Assembly (NCBI RefSeq): GCF_017994015.1
Contig: NZ_JAGOLP010000007.1
Location: 41,793-105,792, forward strand
DNA length: 64,000 bases
Direction: 5' to 3'
Source: Ferrovibrio sp.
GTDB taxonomy: Bacteria > Pseudomonadota > Alphaproteobacteria > Ferrovibrionales > Ferrovibrionaceae
Part shown: positions 27,831 through 36,759 of the stretch, piece by piece
Numbering within the stretch: the stretch's first letter is position 1
How the letters are laid out: every line of letters starts with the position of its first letter
The notes under the pieces: model-generated
Seen by the model: the letters and a program-made list of their open reading frames with translations, nothing else
Told to the model about the DNA's origin: nothing
Databases searched by the model: none
Position numbers and translations under genes: made by a program

Positions 27831-28604
27831 ATGGGACGTTTAAGCGGCAAAGCCGCGATCATTACTGGCGCCGGCAGCGGCATCGGCCGCGCGGCTGCCC
27901 GCCTGTTTGCCGCCGAGGGCGCAAGGCTGCTGTTGGTGGATCGCAGCGCCGAGGCGGTGCAGGCGGTGGCGGATGAAGTTGGCGCCGCAGCCTTCCCCGC
28001 CGATGCCGGCGACGAGGCCGATGTACAGGCTTTCATCGCACACGCCGAAGCCAACTTCGGCCGGCTCGACATCATCTTTGCCAATGCCGGCATCAGCGGC
28101 GGCCTGGTGCCGCTGTTTGAGCAGACGGTGGCGCAATGGCAGGAGATCCTGCGCATCAACCTGATCGGCCCGTTCCTGGCGATCCGCCATGGCGCCCCGA
28201 TCATGCAGCGCCAGGGCAAGGGCAGCATCGTCTGCACCGCTTCAGTGGCCGGCCTGCGCGCCAACGCTGCCGGCTCGCCCTATTCCGCCAGCAAGGCCGG
28301 CGTGATCAGCCTGGTGCAGACCGCAGCCAATGCGCTGACCGGCAGCGGCGTGCGGATCAATGCCGTTTGCCCCGGCCTGATTGAAACCGGCATGACCCAG
28401 CCGCTGTTTGATGCCGCCCGAGCGCGCGGCGCTGAAAGCCGTATCGGCCAGCTTAATCCCACCGAGCGCGCCGGCCAGCCCGAGGAAATTGCCGCAGCCG
28501 CGCTATTCCTGGCCAGCGACGAGGCCAGCTATGTGAATGGCCAGGCGCTGGCAGTGGATGGCGGCCTGTCCAGTACGCTACCTTTCAAGACGCAACGTAG
28601 ATAA
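27831..28604 (+). CDS. Short-chain dehydrogenase/reductase
   Basis: 257 residues from the ATG at 27831, which follows GAGGGGGAAG; an earlier frame start (27798) is less well placed. SDR motifs are TGAGSGIG, FANAGISGG (NAG), Ser in CTASVAG and Tyr/Lys in YSASKAG, ending AVDGGLS. An Asp after the second strand (LLLVDRS) favours NAD over NADP. It is the first gene of the plus-strand arm of the acyl-CoA locus and is followed by thiolase, so a 3-hydroxyacyl-CoA dehydrogenase role is likely. Confidence 0.9.
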   Translation: MGRLSGKAAIITGAGSGIGRAAARLFAAEGARLLLVDRSAEAVQAVADEVGAAAFPADAGDEADVQAFIAHAEANFGRLDIIFANAGISGGLVPLFEQTVAQWQEILRINLIGPFLAIRHGAPIMQRQGKGSIVCTASVAGLRANAAGSPYSASKAGVISLVQTAANALTGSGVRINAVCPGLIETGMTQPLFDAARARGAESRIGQLNPTERAGQPEEIAAAALFLASDEASYVNGQALAVDGGLSSTLPFKTQRR

Positions 28605-28622
28605 ACGAAGGAACACAGTCTC

Positions 28623-29825
28623 ATGCGTGAAGCCGTTATCGTTTCCACCGCCCGCACGCCGATTGGCAAAGCCTATCGCGGCGCCTTCAACAACACCCAG
28701 GCCCAGGCCCTCGGCGGCCATGCCATCGCCGCTGCCGTGGCCCGCGCCGGCATCGATCCGGCGGAAGTGGATGATGTGGTGATCGGCGCCGCCATGCAGC
28801 AGGGTTCCACGGCGATGAACGTGGCGCGCCAGGCGGCGATGAGCGCCGGCCTGCCGGTGACGGTGGCCGGCATGAGCCTGGATCGGCAATGCGCTTCCGG
28901 CCTGATGGCGATTGCCACCGCCGCCAAGCAGATCATTGTGGATGGCCACACTGTTACCGTGGGCGGCGGCCTGGAATCGATCTCGCTGGTGCAGAATGAG
29001 CATGCCAACCGTTTCCGCACCCGCGATCCGGCCCTGGTGGAGCGCCTGCCGCAGCTTTACATGACCATGCTGGAAACCGCCGAGATCGTGGCCGAGCGTT
29101 ATGGCGTGAGCCGCGAGGCGCAGGACGAATATTCGCTGCAATCGCAGCAGCGCACCGCCCAGGCCCAGGCCGAAGGCCGCTTCAAGGCGGAAATCGCACC
29201 GATCACCGCCACCATGCTGGTAGCCGACAAGGCCACCGGCGCCACTTCCGAGCGCAGCATCACGCTGGAGCAGGATGAAGGCAACCGGCCGCAGACCACG
29301 CTGGCTGATCTGACCAAACTCCAGCCGGTGTTCAAGGATGGCCAGCGCATCGCCGTGGGCAAGTTCATCACCGCCGGCAATGCCTCGCAGCTTTCCGATG
29401 GCGCCTCGGCTGCCGTGCTGATGGAAGCCAAGGAAGCCGAGAAGCGCGGCCTCACACCGCTGGGCGCCTATCGCGGCATGGCGGTGGCCGGCTGCGATCC
29501 GGATGAGATGGGCATCGGCCCGGTTTTCGCTGTGCCCAAGCTGCTCAAGCAGCATGGCCTGAGCGTGGACGATATCGGCATCTGGGAATTGAACGAGGCT
29601 TTCGCCTGCCAGGTGCTGTACAGCCGCGACCGGCTCGGCATCCCGAATGACCGCCTCAATGTCAGCGGTGGCGCGATCTCGATCGGCCATCCCTATGGCA
29701 TGTCAGGCGCCCGCATGACCGGCCATGTGCTGATCGAAGGCAAACGCCGTGGCGCCAAATACGGCGTGGTCACCATGTGCATCGGTGGCGGCATGGGCGC
29801 CGCCGGCCTGTTCGAGATTTTCTGA
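28623..29825 (+). CDS. Acetyl-CoA C-acyltransferase (thiolase)
   Basis: 400 residues, standard degradative/biosynthetic thiolase. The acylated cysteine is C90 in [11 protein letters not shown]. The second active-site region is [13 protein letters not shown] and the third is [12 protein letters not shown] with the base Cys. It cleaves a 3-ketoacyl-CoA with CoA. It lies 18 bases after the SDR gene, a natural pair for the last two steps of a beta-oxidation turn, and is followed by a terminator. Paralogue of the phbA product in this window, but the neighbourhood indicates catabolism. Confidence 0.93.
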   Translation: MREAVIVSTARTPIGKAYRGAFNNTQAQALGGHAIAAAVARAGIDPAEVDDVVIGAAMQQGSTAMNVARQAAMSAGLPVTVAGMSLDRQCASGLMAIATAAKQIIVDGHTVTVGGGLESISLVQNEHANRFRTRDPALVERLPQLYMTMLETAEIVAERYGVSREAQDEYSLQSQQRTAQAQAEGRFKAEIAPITATMLVADKATGATSERSITLEQDEGNRPQTTLADLTKLQPVFKDGQRIAVGKFITAGNASQLSDGASAAVLMEAKEAEKRGLTPLGAYRGMAVAGCDPDEMGIGPVFAVPKLLKQHGLSVDDIGIWELNEAFACQVLYSRDRLGIPNDRLNVSGGAISIGHPYGMSGARMTGHVLIEGKRRGAKYGVVTMCIGGGMGAAGLFEIF

Positions 29826-29857
29826 GTCGAACCGGGCTGATTGCTGAATAATTTGAG

Positions 29858-29894
29858 GGCAGCCCCAAGCATTGGGCTGCCTTCTCCTTTTCGT
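29858..29894 (+). terminator. Terminator after the SDR-thiolase operon
   Basis: GGCAGCCC (29858-29865) pairs with GGGCTGCC (29874-29881) and is followed by a pyrimidine run TTCTCCTTTTC. It lies 33 bases after the thiolase stop. Confidence 0.65.
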
Positions 29895-29986
29895 CATGCG
29901 CGGGCTTGACCCGGGCATCCCATTTTCCCAGGAATTCAAACATATTTTGCAAAAAAAACGGGATGCCCGCTTTCGCGGGCATGACG
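29892..29986. repeat. REP-like inverted repeat, copy 1
   Basis: The left arm begins CGTCATGCGCGGGCTTGACC (29892-29911) and continues to GCATCCC (29921). The right arm begins GGGATGCCCGC (29960-29970) and ends GCGGGCATGACG (29975-29986). The right arm is itself a hairpin (GCCCGC-TTTC-GCGGGC). The core GGGCTTGACCC also occurs in the element at 38391-38473, so this is a dispersed family. Confidence 0.8.
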
Positions 29987-30096
29987 ACTTTCTGGGGGAC
30001 GCTAGCAGCGCCGTCGGATTAAACCGGACAGCCGTGGTTCGTAGCAGCTTCTTATTTCCCTTAATACACAAAGGGTTTCAGCACAAAACTCTGCAA

Positions 30097-30321
30097 TCAG
30101 TTGCCGCAACGAAAAATATAATCTCCATCATTGCTGTTCTTGCTCAAAAGCGTGGCATTGCCGCCCCTCGCTGCGCAGTAATTGTTGGCAGCTTCAAAGG
30201 CATCTTTGTCTGGGGAAAGTGACAGTCCAGTGTTGATCACGACTGATTTTTCATTGCCTATCATTGTGGGGGAACAGGCTGAAACCATCAAAGAAAACAC
30301 CAGAATAGCAACGTGTTTCAT
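30097..30321 (-). CDS. Small lipoprotein
   Basis: 74 residues. A short hydrophobic signal leads to the lipobox VSAC with C16 as the lipidation site; the mature part has two further cysteines (YCAARGG and FRCGN) that could form a disulfide. GAGGAAACA precedes the ATG, a good ribosome-binding site. AT-richer than the surroundings and isolated between a REP element and the MaoC gene, so possibly acquired. Function unknown. Confidence 0.75.
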   Translation of the reverse strand: MKHVAILVFSLMVSACSPTMIGNEKSVVINTGLSLSPDKDAFEAANNYCAARGGNATLLSKNSNDGDYIFRCGN

Positions 30322-30376
30322 TGTTTCCTCGTTGTGAGATTATTTCCGATCAACAAAACCAAGGCAGCCCAATCAC

Positions 30377-31252
30377 TCAGTCTGACACAATCTCCGCGCG
30401 GCCATTATTCAGCACCACGGCGTCGCGTTCGACAACACGGGCGCGGAAGCTGATACCATCGCCCTCTCGCCAGATTTCCGTGCTGATCGTCTCGCCGGGA
30501 AAAACCGGCGCGCTGAAGCGGCCCTGCACAGCGCGCAGCCGCGCCGGATCGTTGTTACAGCACAGCCGCAGCAAGGCCCGCACCGCCACGCCGAAACTGC
30601 ACAGGCCATGCAGGATCGGGCGGGCAAAACCGGCCGCCGCCGCCACGCGCGGGTCGGCATGCAATGGATTATCATCACCCGACAGGCGATAGATCAGCGC
30701 CGCTTGCGGCAAGGTCGGCAAAGCCAGGGTGGCATCCGGCGCACGCTCGGGCAATTTATGTGGCTCGGGTAATGGCTGGCCCAGCAAGGTTGCCGGGCCG
30801 CCAAAGCCGCCTTCGCCGCGAATGAATGTTGTGGCGCTGAGCGTGCAGAGCAGATCGCCGCTGGCCTTGTCGATCACATCGCGTTCGGAAAACAGCAGCG
30901 CACCCTTGCCCGGGCCCTTATCAACAATTTCCACCACGCGGCTTTTGCCGATCACTGTGCCGCTGGCCGGCAACGGCTTGTGGATCACCAGCCCCTGTTC
31001 GCCGTGCAGCACTTTGCGCCAATCCACGCCGGTATTGGGGTCTTTCAGCCAGAAGCCGGGATAACCCAGCACCACCGCCATGCTGGGCAAAGCCTGCAGG
31101 CCATCCTCATAGACATAACGCAGATCATCCATATCCATCGGATCGCTGCCGCAGCCAAGACCCAGCGCATAGAGGATCGTGTCCTTGCTGGTGTAGCGAT
31201 GCTCCAGATCGGGAAACTGCCAATGCTTCAGTTTGTGATAATCGATTGCCAT
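30377..31252 (-). CDS. MaoC-like (R)-specific enoyl-CoA hydratase 2
   Basis: 291 residues, a double hot-dog protein. The C-terminal half holds the hydratase-2 motif YRLSGDDNPLHADP with catalytic D193 and H198; the N-terminal half lacks it, as in eukaryotic-type hydratase 2. It hydrates trans-2-enoyl-CoA to (R)-3-hydroxyacyl-CoA. ATG 31252 fits the family start (MAIDYHKLKH); the longer frame is not supported. It is divergent from the HMGCS-like/DUF35 gene with a 118-base promoter region, and complements a locus that otherwise has no hydratase. Confidence 0.9.
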   Translation of the reverse strand: MAIDYHKLKHWQFPDLEHRYTSKDTILYALGLGCGSDPMDMDDLRYVYEDGLQALPSMAVVLGYPGFWLKDPNTGVDWRKVLHGEQGLVIHKPLPASGTVIGKSRVVEIVDKGPGKGALLFSERDVIDKASGDLLCTLSATTFIRGEGGFGGPATLLGQPLPEPHKLPERAPDATLALPTLPQAALIYRLSGDDNPLHADPRVAAAAGFARPILHGLCSFGVAVRALLRLCCNNDPARLRAVQGRFSAPVFPGETISTEIWREGDGISFRARVVERDAVVLNNGRAEIVSD

Positions 31253-31370
31253 GGCGCCGCTCCCGTTTTTGCTTTTGCCAAATCTGGCGCATGGCTGCCG
31301 TGGGGTCAATTCGCGCATCGGCTTGACTAAGCCAAACCCCGCTGCCAGCATTGCAAAAATGGAGGAAATA

Positions 31371-32834
31371 ATGGCAGGCGATTTGCGTTACGGCATTCTC
31401 AGTTTTGGTGCCTATATTCCGCGCCTGCGCCTGGCGCGCAAAGCCATCGCCGAGGCCAATGCCTGGTTCAATCCGGCGTTGAAAGCGCAGGGCAAGGGCG
31501 AACGCGCCATCTGCAATTGGGATGAAGACCCGATCACCATGGCGGTGGAAGCAGGCCGCGATGCGCTGCTGGGCCATGCTGCCGGCAAGCTGCGCGGCCT
31601 GCGTTTTGCCTCCACCAGTTTTCCGTTCCTGGATCGCTTGAATGCCGGACTGGTGGGCGAGGCCCTGTCACTGCCCGAGGAAATCGGCGCCCAGGATGTG
31701 GCCGGCAGCCAGCGCGCCGCCACCACCGCGCTGCTGCAAGCCTTGCAGAGCCAGGACAACATCCTGCTGCTGGCGGCAGACAAGCGCGAAGCCAAGGCGG
31801 CCAGCCCGCTGGAGATGGCGGCCGGCGATGGTGCAGCCGCCCTGCTGCTGGGCCATGGCGCGCCGCTGGCAACATTGCTTGCCAGTGCCACACGCAGCGC
31901 CGATTTTGTTGATCATTACCGCACTGCTGATTCAGAGGGTGATTACGGCTGGGAGGAACGCTGGATCCGTGATGCCGGCTATGCCCAGATTGTGCCGCCG
32001 GTGATAACCCGCTGCCTGGAACGCGCCGGCAAACCGGCCAGCGCGGTAACGCATTTCTGCATGCCGGCCACGTTGCCACGCCTGGGCAATGCCATGGCCA
32101 AGGCGGCCGGCATCAGCGAGACTGCCTTGCGCGACAATCTGCATAGCGTGTGCGGCGAAACCGGCGTGGCGCATCCATTGCTGCTGCTGGCGGCGGCGCT
32201 GGAAGATGCACGGCCCGGCGACTTGGTTCTGGTGGTGGGCTTTGGCCAGGGCGCCGATGCGCTGCTGTTTGAAGTGACCCCCGAAATTGCGCAAACCACA
32301 CCGCGGCTGGGGGTTAAAGGCCATCTGGCGCGGCGCCGGGCTGAAACCAACTATGCAAAATTCCTCGCCTTCAACGACGTCATTGCGCTGGAGCGCGGCA
32401 TGCGCGCCGAGGCCGACAAGCAGACCGCGCTGTCCTCGCTGTGGCGCAACCGCGCGGCGCTGACCAGCTTCATGGGCGGGCAATGCGGCAAATGCGGCAC
32501 GCGGCAATTTCCGCTCAGCCGGGTCTGCGTCAATCCCAATTGCGGCGCCATCGATAGCCAGGAACCGCATGCTTTCGCCGACAAGATCGGCCGGATCAAT
32601 TCCTACACCGCCGACCGCCTGACCTATTCGCCCGATCCGCCGGCCTGCTATGGCATGATCCAGTTTGACGAAGGCGGACGATGGATGATGGATTTCACCG
32701 ATATCGATGCCGAGGCGCTGAGCGTCGGCCAGCCGATGCGGATGATGTTCCGCATCAAGGATATCGACCAGCAGCGCGGCTTCCGCCGTTATTTCTGGAA
32801 GGCGGCACCGGCCGCCAGCACCGAAGGGAATTGA
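31371..32834 (+). CDS. HMG-CoA-synthase-like protein fused to a DUF35 zinc-ribbon/OB domain
   Basis: 487 residues. The first ~340 are a thiolase-fold HMG-CoA synthase/KAS III-like chain (YGILSFGAYIPRLRL at the start, VVGFGQGADALLFEV at the end of the fold). The expected nucleophile segment reads DVAGSQRAATTAL, placing Gln 114 where Cys is normal. The C-terminal DUF35 module has a zinc ribbon (CGKCG...CVNPNCG) followed by an OB fold. DUF35 proteins bridge thiolase and HMGCS in archaea. GGAGG lies 5 bases before ATG 31371. The SCP2-type thiolase gene follows after 2 bases, so a complex is likely; the reaction is unknown. Confidence 0.85.
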   Translation: MAGDLRYGILSFGAYIPRLRLARKAIAEANAWFNPALKAQGKGERAICNWDEDPITMAVEAGRDALLGHAAGKLRGLRFASTSFPFLDRLNAGLVGEALSLPEEIGAQDVAGSQRAATTALLQALQSQDNILLLAADKREAKAASPLEMAAGDGAAALLLGHGAPLATLLASATRSADFVDHYRTADSEGDYGWEERWIRDAGYAQIVPPVITRCLERAGKPASAVTHFCMPATLPRLGNAMAKAAGISETALRDNLHSVCGETGVAHPLLLLAAALEDARPGDLVLVVGFGQGADALLFEVTPEIAQTTPRLGVKGHLARRRAETNYAKFLAFNDVIALERGMRAEADKQTALSSLWRNRAALTSFMGGQCGKCGTRQFPLSRVCVNPNCGAIDSQEPHAFADKIGRINSYTADRLTYSPDPPACYGMIQFDEGGRWMMDFTDIDAEALSVGQPMRMMFRIKDIDQQRGFRRYFWKAAPAASTEGN

Positions 32835-32836
32835 AC

Positions 32837-34039
32837 ATGCCAAAAGGTATCCGCGACAAGGTGGCCATCCTGGGCATGGGCTGCTCAAAATTCGGCGAGC
32901 GCTGGGACATGGAAGCGCAGGACCTGATGGTGGAGGCTTATGCCGAAGCCCTGGCCGATGCCGGCATCGAGACCAAACAGCTTGATGCTGCCTGGCTCGG
33001 CACCGCCATCGAGGAACAGCATGTCGGCAAATCCGCCGTGCCGCTGGCGGTGGGGTTGCGGCTGCCTTTCATTCCGGTGACGCGGGTGGAGAATTTCTGC
33101 GCCTCCGGCACCGAGGCATTTCGCGGCGCGGTTTATGCCGTGGCTTCGGGTGCAGCGGATATCGCACTGGCGCTGGGCGTGGAGAAGCTGAAGGATACCG
33201 GCTATGGCGGCCTGCCGCAGCGCGGGCGCGGCACGCTCAACAACCAGACCTGGCCCAATCTTTCCGCACCCGGCAGCTTCGCCCAGCTTGCCACCGCCTA
33301 TCGCGCCAAGCATGGCTCTACGCCTGAGGATTTGAAGCGCGCCATGGCGCATATCTCGGTCAAGAGCCACGATAACGGCGCGCGTAATCCGAAAGCGCAT
33401 TTGCGCAACCGGATCACCATCGACACCGTGCTGAATGCGCCGATCATCGCCGAGCCGCTTGGGCTTTATGATTGCTGCGGCGTGTCGGATGGCGCCGCCT
33501 GCGCCATTGTCACCACGCCGGAAATTGCCCGGTCGCTTGGCAAGCGCGACCTGATCACGGTCAAGGCGATCCAGCTCTCCGTTTCAAACGGCCTGGAGGC
33601 ACAGCATAATTCCTGGGATGGCAGCTATTTTGCCACCACACGCATCGCCGCCAAGCGGGCCTATCAGGAAGCCGGCATCGAACGCCCGCGCGATGAAATC
33701 AGCCTGATCGAAGTGCATGATTGTTTCTCGCTCACCGAACTGGTGACGATGGAAGACCTGCACATATCCGCCGAAGGCCGCGCCATCCATGATGTGCTGG
33801 ATGGCTTCTATGATGCCGATGGCGCCATTCCGTGCCAGATCGATGGTGGGCTGAAATGTTTCGGCCATCCCATCGGCGCCTCCGGCCTGCGCATGATCTA
33901 CGAGATGTATCTGCAAATGCAGGGCCGCGCCGGCGAACGCCAGCGCGCAACACCGCCGCGCCTCGGCCTGACCCACAATCTGGGCGGCTTCCCGCACCAG
34001 AATGTCTGCTCGGTCTCGATCATCGGGCGTTATGATTGA
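32837..34039 (+). CDS. SCP2-type thiolase family protein
   Basis: 400 residues. Thiolase fold with the acyl-acceptor C88 in VENFCASGTEAF, IEVHDCFSLTE in the SCP2/archaeal-type position, and [13 protein letters not shown], with the catalytic His. This branch includes archaeal acetoacetyl-CoA thiolases, SCP-x and the retro-aldolases (Ltp2) of steroid side-chain breakdown. Two bases separate it from the HMGCS-like/DUF35 gene, and DUF35 proteins commonly bind this type of thiolase. It probably performs the carbon-carbon bond cleavage or condensation of the module. It converges with, and overlaps by 10 bases, the YjbR-like gene. Confidence 0.9.
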   Translation: MPKGIRDKVAILGMGCSKFGERWDMEAQDLMVEAYAEALADAGIETKQLDAAWLGTAIEEQHVGKSAVPLAVGLRLPFIPVTRVENFCASGTEAFRGAVYAVASGAADIALALGVEKLKDTGYGGLPQRGRGTLNNQTWPNLSAPGSFAQLATAYRAKHGSTPEDLKRAMAHISVKSHDNGARNPKAHLRNRITIDTVLNAPIIAEPLGLYDCCGVSDGAACAIVTTPEIARSLGKRDLITVKAIQLSVSNGLEAQHNSWDGSYFATTRIAAKRAYQEAGIERPRDEISLIEVHDCFSLTELVTMEDLHISAEGRAIHDVLDGFYDADGAIPCQIDGGLKCFGHPIGASGLRMIYEMYLQMQGRAGERQRATPPRLGLTHNLGGFPHQNVCSVSIIGRYD

Positions 34040-34386
34040 TCGAGTTTAGCCACCAGCTTTTTCGGCGCCACCAGGCGATAGCTGCGCCGCACCAGTTCGG
34101 CCACTTCGCGCCAATCCGGCTTGCGGTCGATCCACATGCCGACCCAGCCTTTAGGGCCGAAATAGGGCGGCACGAAGAAACGCGCCGCATCGGCGCCAAT
34201 CAGGATTTGCTGGCTGCCCGGCTGTGCCTTGCACCAGAAGGCCGGGCGTCCGGCCTGGGCCACCTCGATGGCGAAGATTTTGGCGCGCACACGATAGGTC
34301 GGCCGCTCCCAGGTTTCCTGCTCAATGGCTTCCGGCAGGGCCAGGCAGAGAGTGCGCAATTGTTCGGCGGGTGATTGGGCGGGCAT
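34030..34386 (-). CDS. MmcQ/YjbR family protein
   Basis: 118 residues of the YjbR fold: LCLALPEAIEQETW near the start, then YRVRAKIFAIE, the strand-turn VPPYFGPKGWVGMWIDRKPDW, and the C-terminal helix VAELVRRSYRLVAPKKL. These are small CyaY-like DNA-binding-type proteins with no established role. It is coupled to the radical SAM gene (TGATG overlap at 34384-34388). Confidence 0.88.
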   Translation of the reverse strand: MPAQSPAEQLRTLCLALPEAIEQETWERPTYRVRAKIFAIEVAQAGRPAFWCKAQPGSQQILIGADAARFFVPPYFGPKGWVGMWIDRKPDWREVAELVRRSYRLVAPKKLVAKLDQS

Positions 34387-35495
34387 CAGAACAAACTCCC
34401 CTGGCGGCCGTCGCGGCTTGGTGGCTTGAACAGATCGGTGCGTAGCCGCAGGCGCTTCTCATTGAAACCAAGTTTCCGGCTGGCCAGCCCAAAACGCTGG
34501 GCGATCAGATCGGCATAAGGCCCCTCGCCGCGCATGCGATTGCCGAATTCCGGCACATAATCGCGGCCGCCGCGTGCTTGCTGGATCAGCTTCATCACCC
34601 GGGCGGCGCGGTCGGGATAATGTTCGGCCAGCCATTCGCGCCAGATTTCCTTTAATTCCAGCGGCAGGCGCAGCAGCACATAGCCGGCCTCGCGCGCACC
34701 GGCGGCATAGGCGGCCTCCAGGATGCGCTCGATCTCCATGTCGTTGACCATCGGGATAATCGGCGCCACCATCACGCCCACCGGCACGCCGGCCTCGGCC
34801 AGTTGCTGGATCGCTTCCAGCCGCTTCGGCGGGGTTGAGGCACGCGGCTCCATGCGGCGCGCCAATTGCCGGTCCAGCGTGGTGACGGAGAGGAAAATCT
34901 TCACCAGCCCATCGCGCGCCATGGCGCTGAACAGATCGATATCGCGCGTGACCAAGAAATTCTTGGTGACAATGCCGAGTGGATGGCAGGTATCGCGCAA
35001 CACTTCCACCACACTGCGGGTGATGCGCTCCTCGCGCTCCACCGGCTGATACGGATCCGTGTTGGTGCCCATATTCATCACTGCCGGCTGATAGCCGCGC
35101 GCCGCCAGTTCCTTTTGCAGCAACGCCGCCGCATCGCGCTTCACCATGATCTGGGTTTCAAAATCCAGCCCCGGCGAGAAGCCGAGATAGGCATGGCTGG
35201 GCCGGGCGAAACAGTAGACGCAGCCATGCTCGCAGCCGCGATAGGGATTGATCGAGCGATCAAACGGAATATCCGGCGACTTGTTCCAGGCGATGATGCT
35301 GCGCGAGGTATCGGCATGCAGCACGGTCTTGAGCGGCTCAGGCTCATCCCACACGCCCCAGCCATCATCCTCGCGCTGGCGCCGCAGCGTATCGTAGCGG
35401 CTGGCCACATCGCTGAGCGCACCGCGCCCGCGCCGCGCATCCGGGCGGGCCTGGTCGGCTTCAGTGCTGATGGCGCGGGGGATGATCTTTTTCAC
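34386..35495 (-). CDS. SplB-like radical SAM protein (PA0069 family)
   Basis: 369 residues. The radical SAM cluster ligands are C88, C92 and C95 in YRGCEHGCVYCFARPSH. Further family elements are MNMGTNTDPYQPVE, LGIVTKNFLVTRDIDL and ARRMEPRASTPPKRLEAI. The family resembles spore photoproduct lyase and is widespread in non-sporulating bacteria (PA0069/Rv2578c group); its substrate is unknown. A nucleic-acid repair role is inferred by similarity only. Its stop overlaps the start of the YjbR-like gene. Confidence 0.92.
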   Translation of the reverse strand: MKKIIPRAISTEADQARPDARRGRGALSDVASRYDTLRRQREDDGWGVWDEPEPLKTVLHADTSRSIIAWNKSPDIPFDRSINPYRGCEHGCVYCFARPSHAYLGFSPGLDFETQIMVKRDAAALLQKELAARGYQPAVMNMGTNTDPYQPVEREERITRSVVEVLRDTCHPLGIVTKNFLVTRDIDLFSAMARDGLVKIFLSVTTLDRQLARRMEPRASTPPKRLEAIQQLAEAGVPVGVMVAPIIPMVNDMEIERILEAAYAAGAREAGYVLLRLPLELKEIWREWLAEHYPDRAARVMKLIQQARGGRDYVPEFGNRMRGEGPYADLIAQRFGLASRKLGFNEKRLRLRTDLFKPPSRDGRQGSLF

Positions 35496-35527
35496 CGGAC
35501 ACTTCCGTTCCGGCTACAGGCCGGAAA

Positions 35528-36094
35528 TTAGCTTGGTTTGCGCCGCTCATGTTCTCGCAAACGCGGGAACAATTCAACAAAATTGCATGGCTTGTGGCGA
35601 TAATCGAGCTGATCCTTGAGAATTAAATCCCAGGCATCGCGGCAAGCCCCCGGCGAACCCGGCAAAGCAAACAGATAGGTGCCGCGCGTCACCCCCGCCG
35701 TGGCACGCGACTGGATGGTGGACGTGCCGATCTTCTGGAAACTGAGCATGCGGAATAGTTCGCCGAAACCCGGGATTGCCTTCTCATAGATTGCCTCAAA
35801 AGCCTCCGGCGTCACATCGCGGCCGGTAACCCCGGTACCGCCGGTGGATAGCACCACATCGATGGCGGGATCGTCGATCCAGGCCACAAGCTGGGCCTGG
35901 ATATCGGCAATCTCATCTTTCACCAGGGCGCGGGCCGCCAGTTCATGGCCAGCCTCGGTCAGCCGGTCCACCAGGGTCTGGCCGGACTTGTCCTCTGCCG
36001 CCGAGCGGGTGTCGGATACCGTGAGCACGGCGATGCGGCAGGGGATAAAACGGCGCTCGCCACTGGCGGAATTGGGAGTCGTTGTCTGGTTCAT
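35528..36094 (-). CDS. moaB: Molybdenum cofactor biosynthesis protein MoaB
   Basis: 188 residues of the MoaB/Mog family. The molybdopterin-binding signature [16 protein letters not shown] is clear, followed by [26 protein letters not shown] and [12 protein letters not shown]. By family knowledge it adenylylates molybdopterin or has a regulatory role in cofactor synthesis. It carries a longer Ser/Thr-rich N-terminus of about 17 residues before [12 protein letters not shown]. No other moa or moe gene is nearby. Confidence 0.92.
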   Translation of the reverse strand: MNQTTTPNSASGERRFIPCRIAVLTVSDTRSAAEDKSGQTLVDRLTEAGHELAARALVKDEIADIQAQLVAWIDDPAIDVVLSTGGTGVTGRDVTPEAFEAIYEKAIPGFGELFRMLSFQKIGTSTIQSRATAGVTRGTYLFALPGSPGACRDAWDLILKDQLDYRHKPCNFVELFPRLREHERRKPS

Positions 36095-36200
36095 GCTTCG
36101 CCCGTCGCGCTTGAAATATGGTTACAGAGCCAGCCTGCGCCTTCATTCAGCCACGATCAAGCGGCAGTCTGCCAGCATGGCTTATCCAAGGAGACATGCC

Positions 36201-36668
36201 ATGTACAAGCATCTGGCCGAAGCTGGTTTGGCCGCCCTGCTGATCGCCCTGGCGCCGCAGGTGGCCAAGGCCGACAGTTTCTCTTTCGGCTATTCGAGTG
36301 GGCCCTGGCATTCTCGGCCATGGTACGATAACGGCTATCGCCAGCGCGGCCATGCCTATGGCCCGCGCCATTCCCATGGCAGGGATTACCGCGGCGGCTA
36401 TTGGGGCCCGCCGGCCTATCGCCCGCGTGTGGTGCTGATTGAACCGCCGCGCACACGCTATTATGTGCCGCCGCCGCCGGTTTATTATGCCCCCGCGCCC
36501 TATGGCGGGCCAAACATTTCCGCCGTGCCGGCCTCGCCGGTCTACCAGGCGCAAAATGGCCAATATTGCCGCGAATACCAGGCCACCGTGGTGGTGAATG
36601 GCGCGCCGCAAGCCAGCTACGGCACCGCCTGCCTGATGCCCGACGGCGCCTGGCGCATCGTGAATTAA
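36201..36668 (+). CDS. Secreted or surface-exposed protein with 17-kDa surface-antigen-like C-terminus
   Basis: 155 residues with a Sec-type signal peptide (about 1-27, hydrophobic core LAALLIALAP, cleavage near AKA-DS). The mature part is rich in Tyr, Gly, His, Arg and Pro (PRHSHGRDYRGGYWGPP). The last ~35 residues (YCREYQATVVVNGAPQASYGTAC...DGAWRIVN) match the domain that closes rickettsial 17-kDa-antigen-like proteins, with two Cys probably disulfide-bonded. The ATG at 36201 follows AAGGAG by 7 bases. Envelope location is inferred; function unknown. Confidence 0.82.
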   Translation: MYKHLAEAGLAALLIALAPQVAKADSFSFGYSSGPWHSRPWYDNGYRQRGHAYGPRHSHGRDYRGGYWGPPAYRPRVVLIEPPRTRYYVPPPPVYYAPAPYGGPNISAVPASPVYQAQNGQYCREYQATVVVNGAPQASYGTACLMPDGAWRIVN

Positions 36669-36685
36669 GCTTGGAAGAGAAGGAT

Positions 36686-36759
36686 TGGCTGGGGTGCCTG
36701 GATTCGAACCAGGGATGACGGTACCAAAAACCGTTGCCTTACCGCTTGGCTACACCCCA
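36686..36759 (-). tRNA. tRNA-Gln (TTG anticodon)
   Basis: A complete 74-base cloverleaf on the minus strand with encoded CCA (36688-36686). The acceptor stem TGGGGTG pairs with CACCCCA and the discriminator is G. The anticodon stem ACGGT/ACCGT encloses loop TTTTGGT, giving TTG. The U1-A72 weak first pair is typical of glutamine tRNA. Confidence 0.95.
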
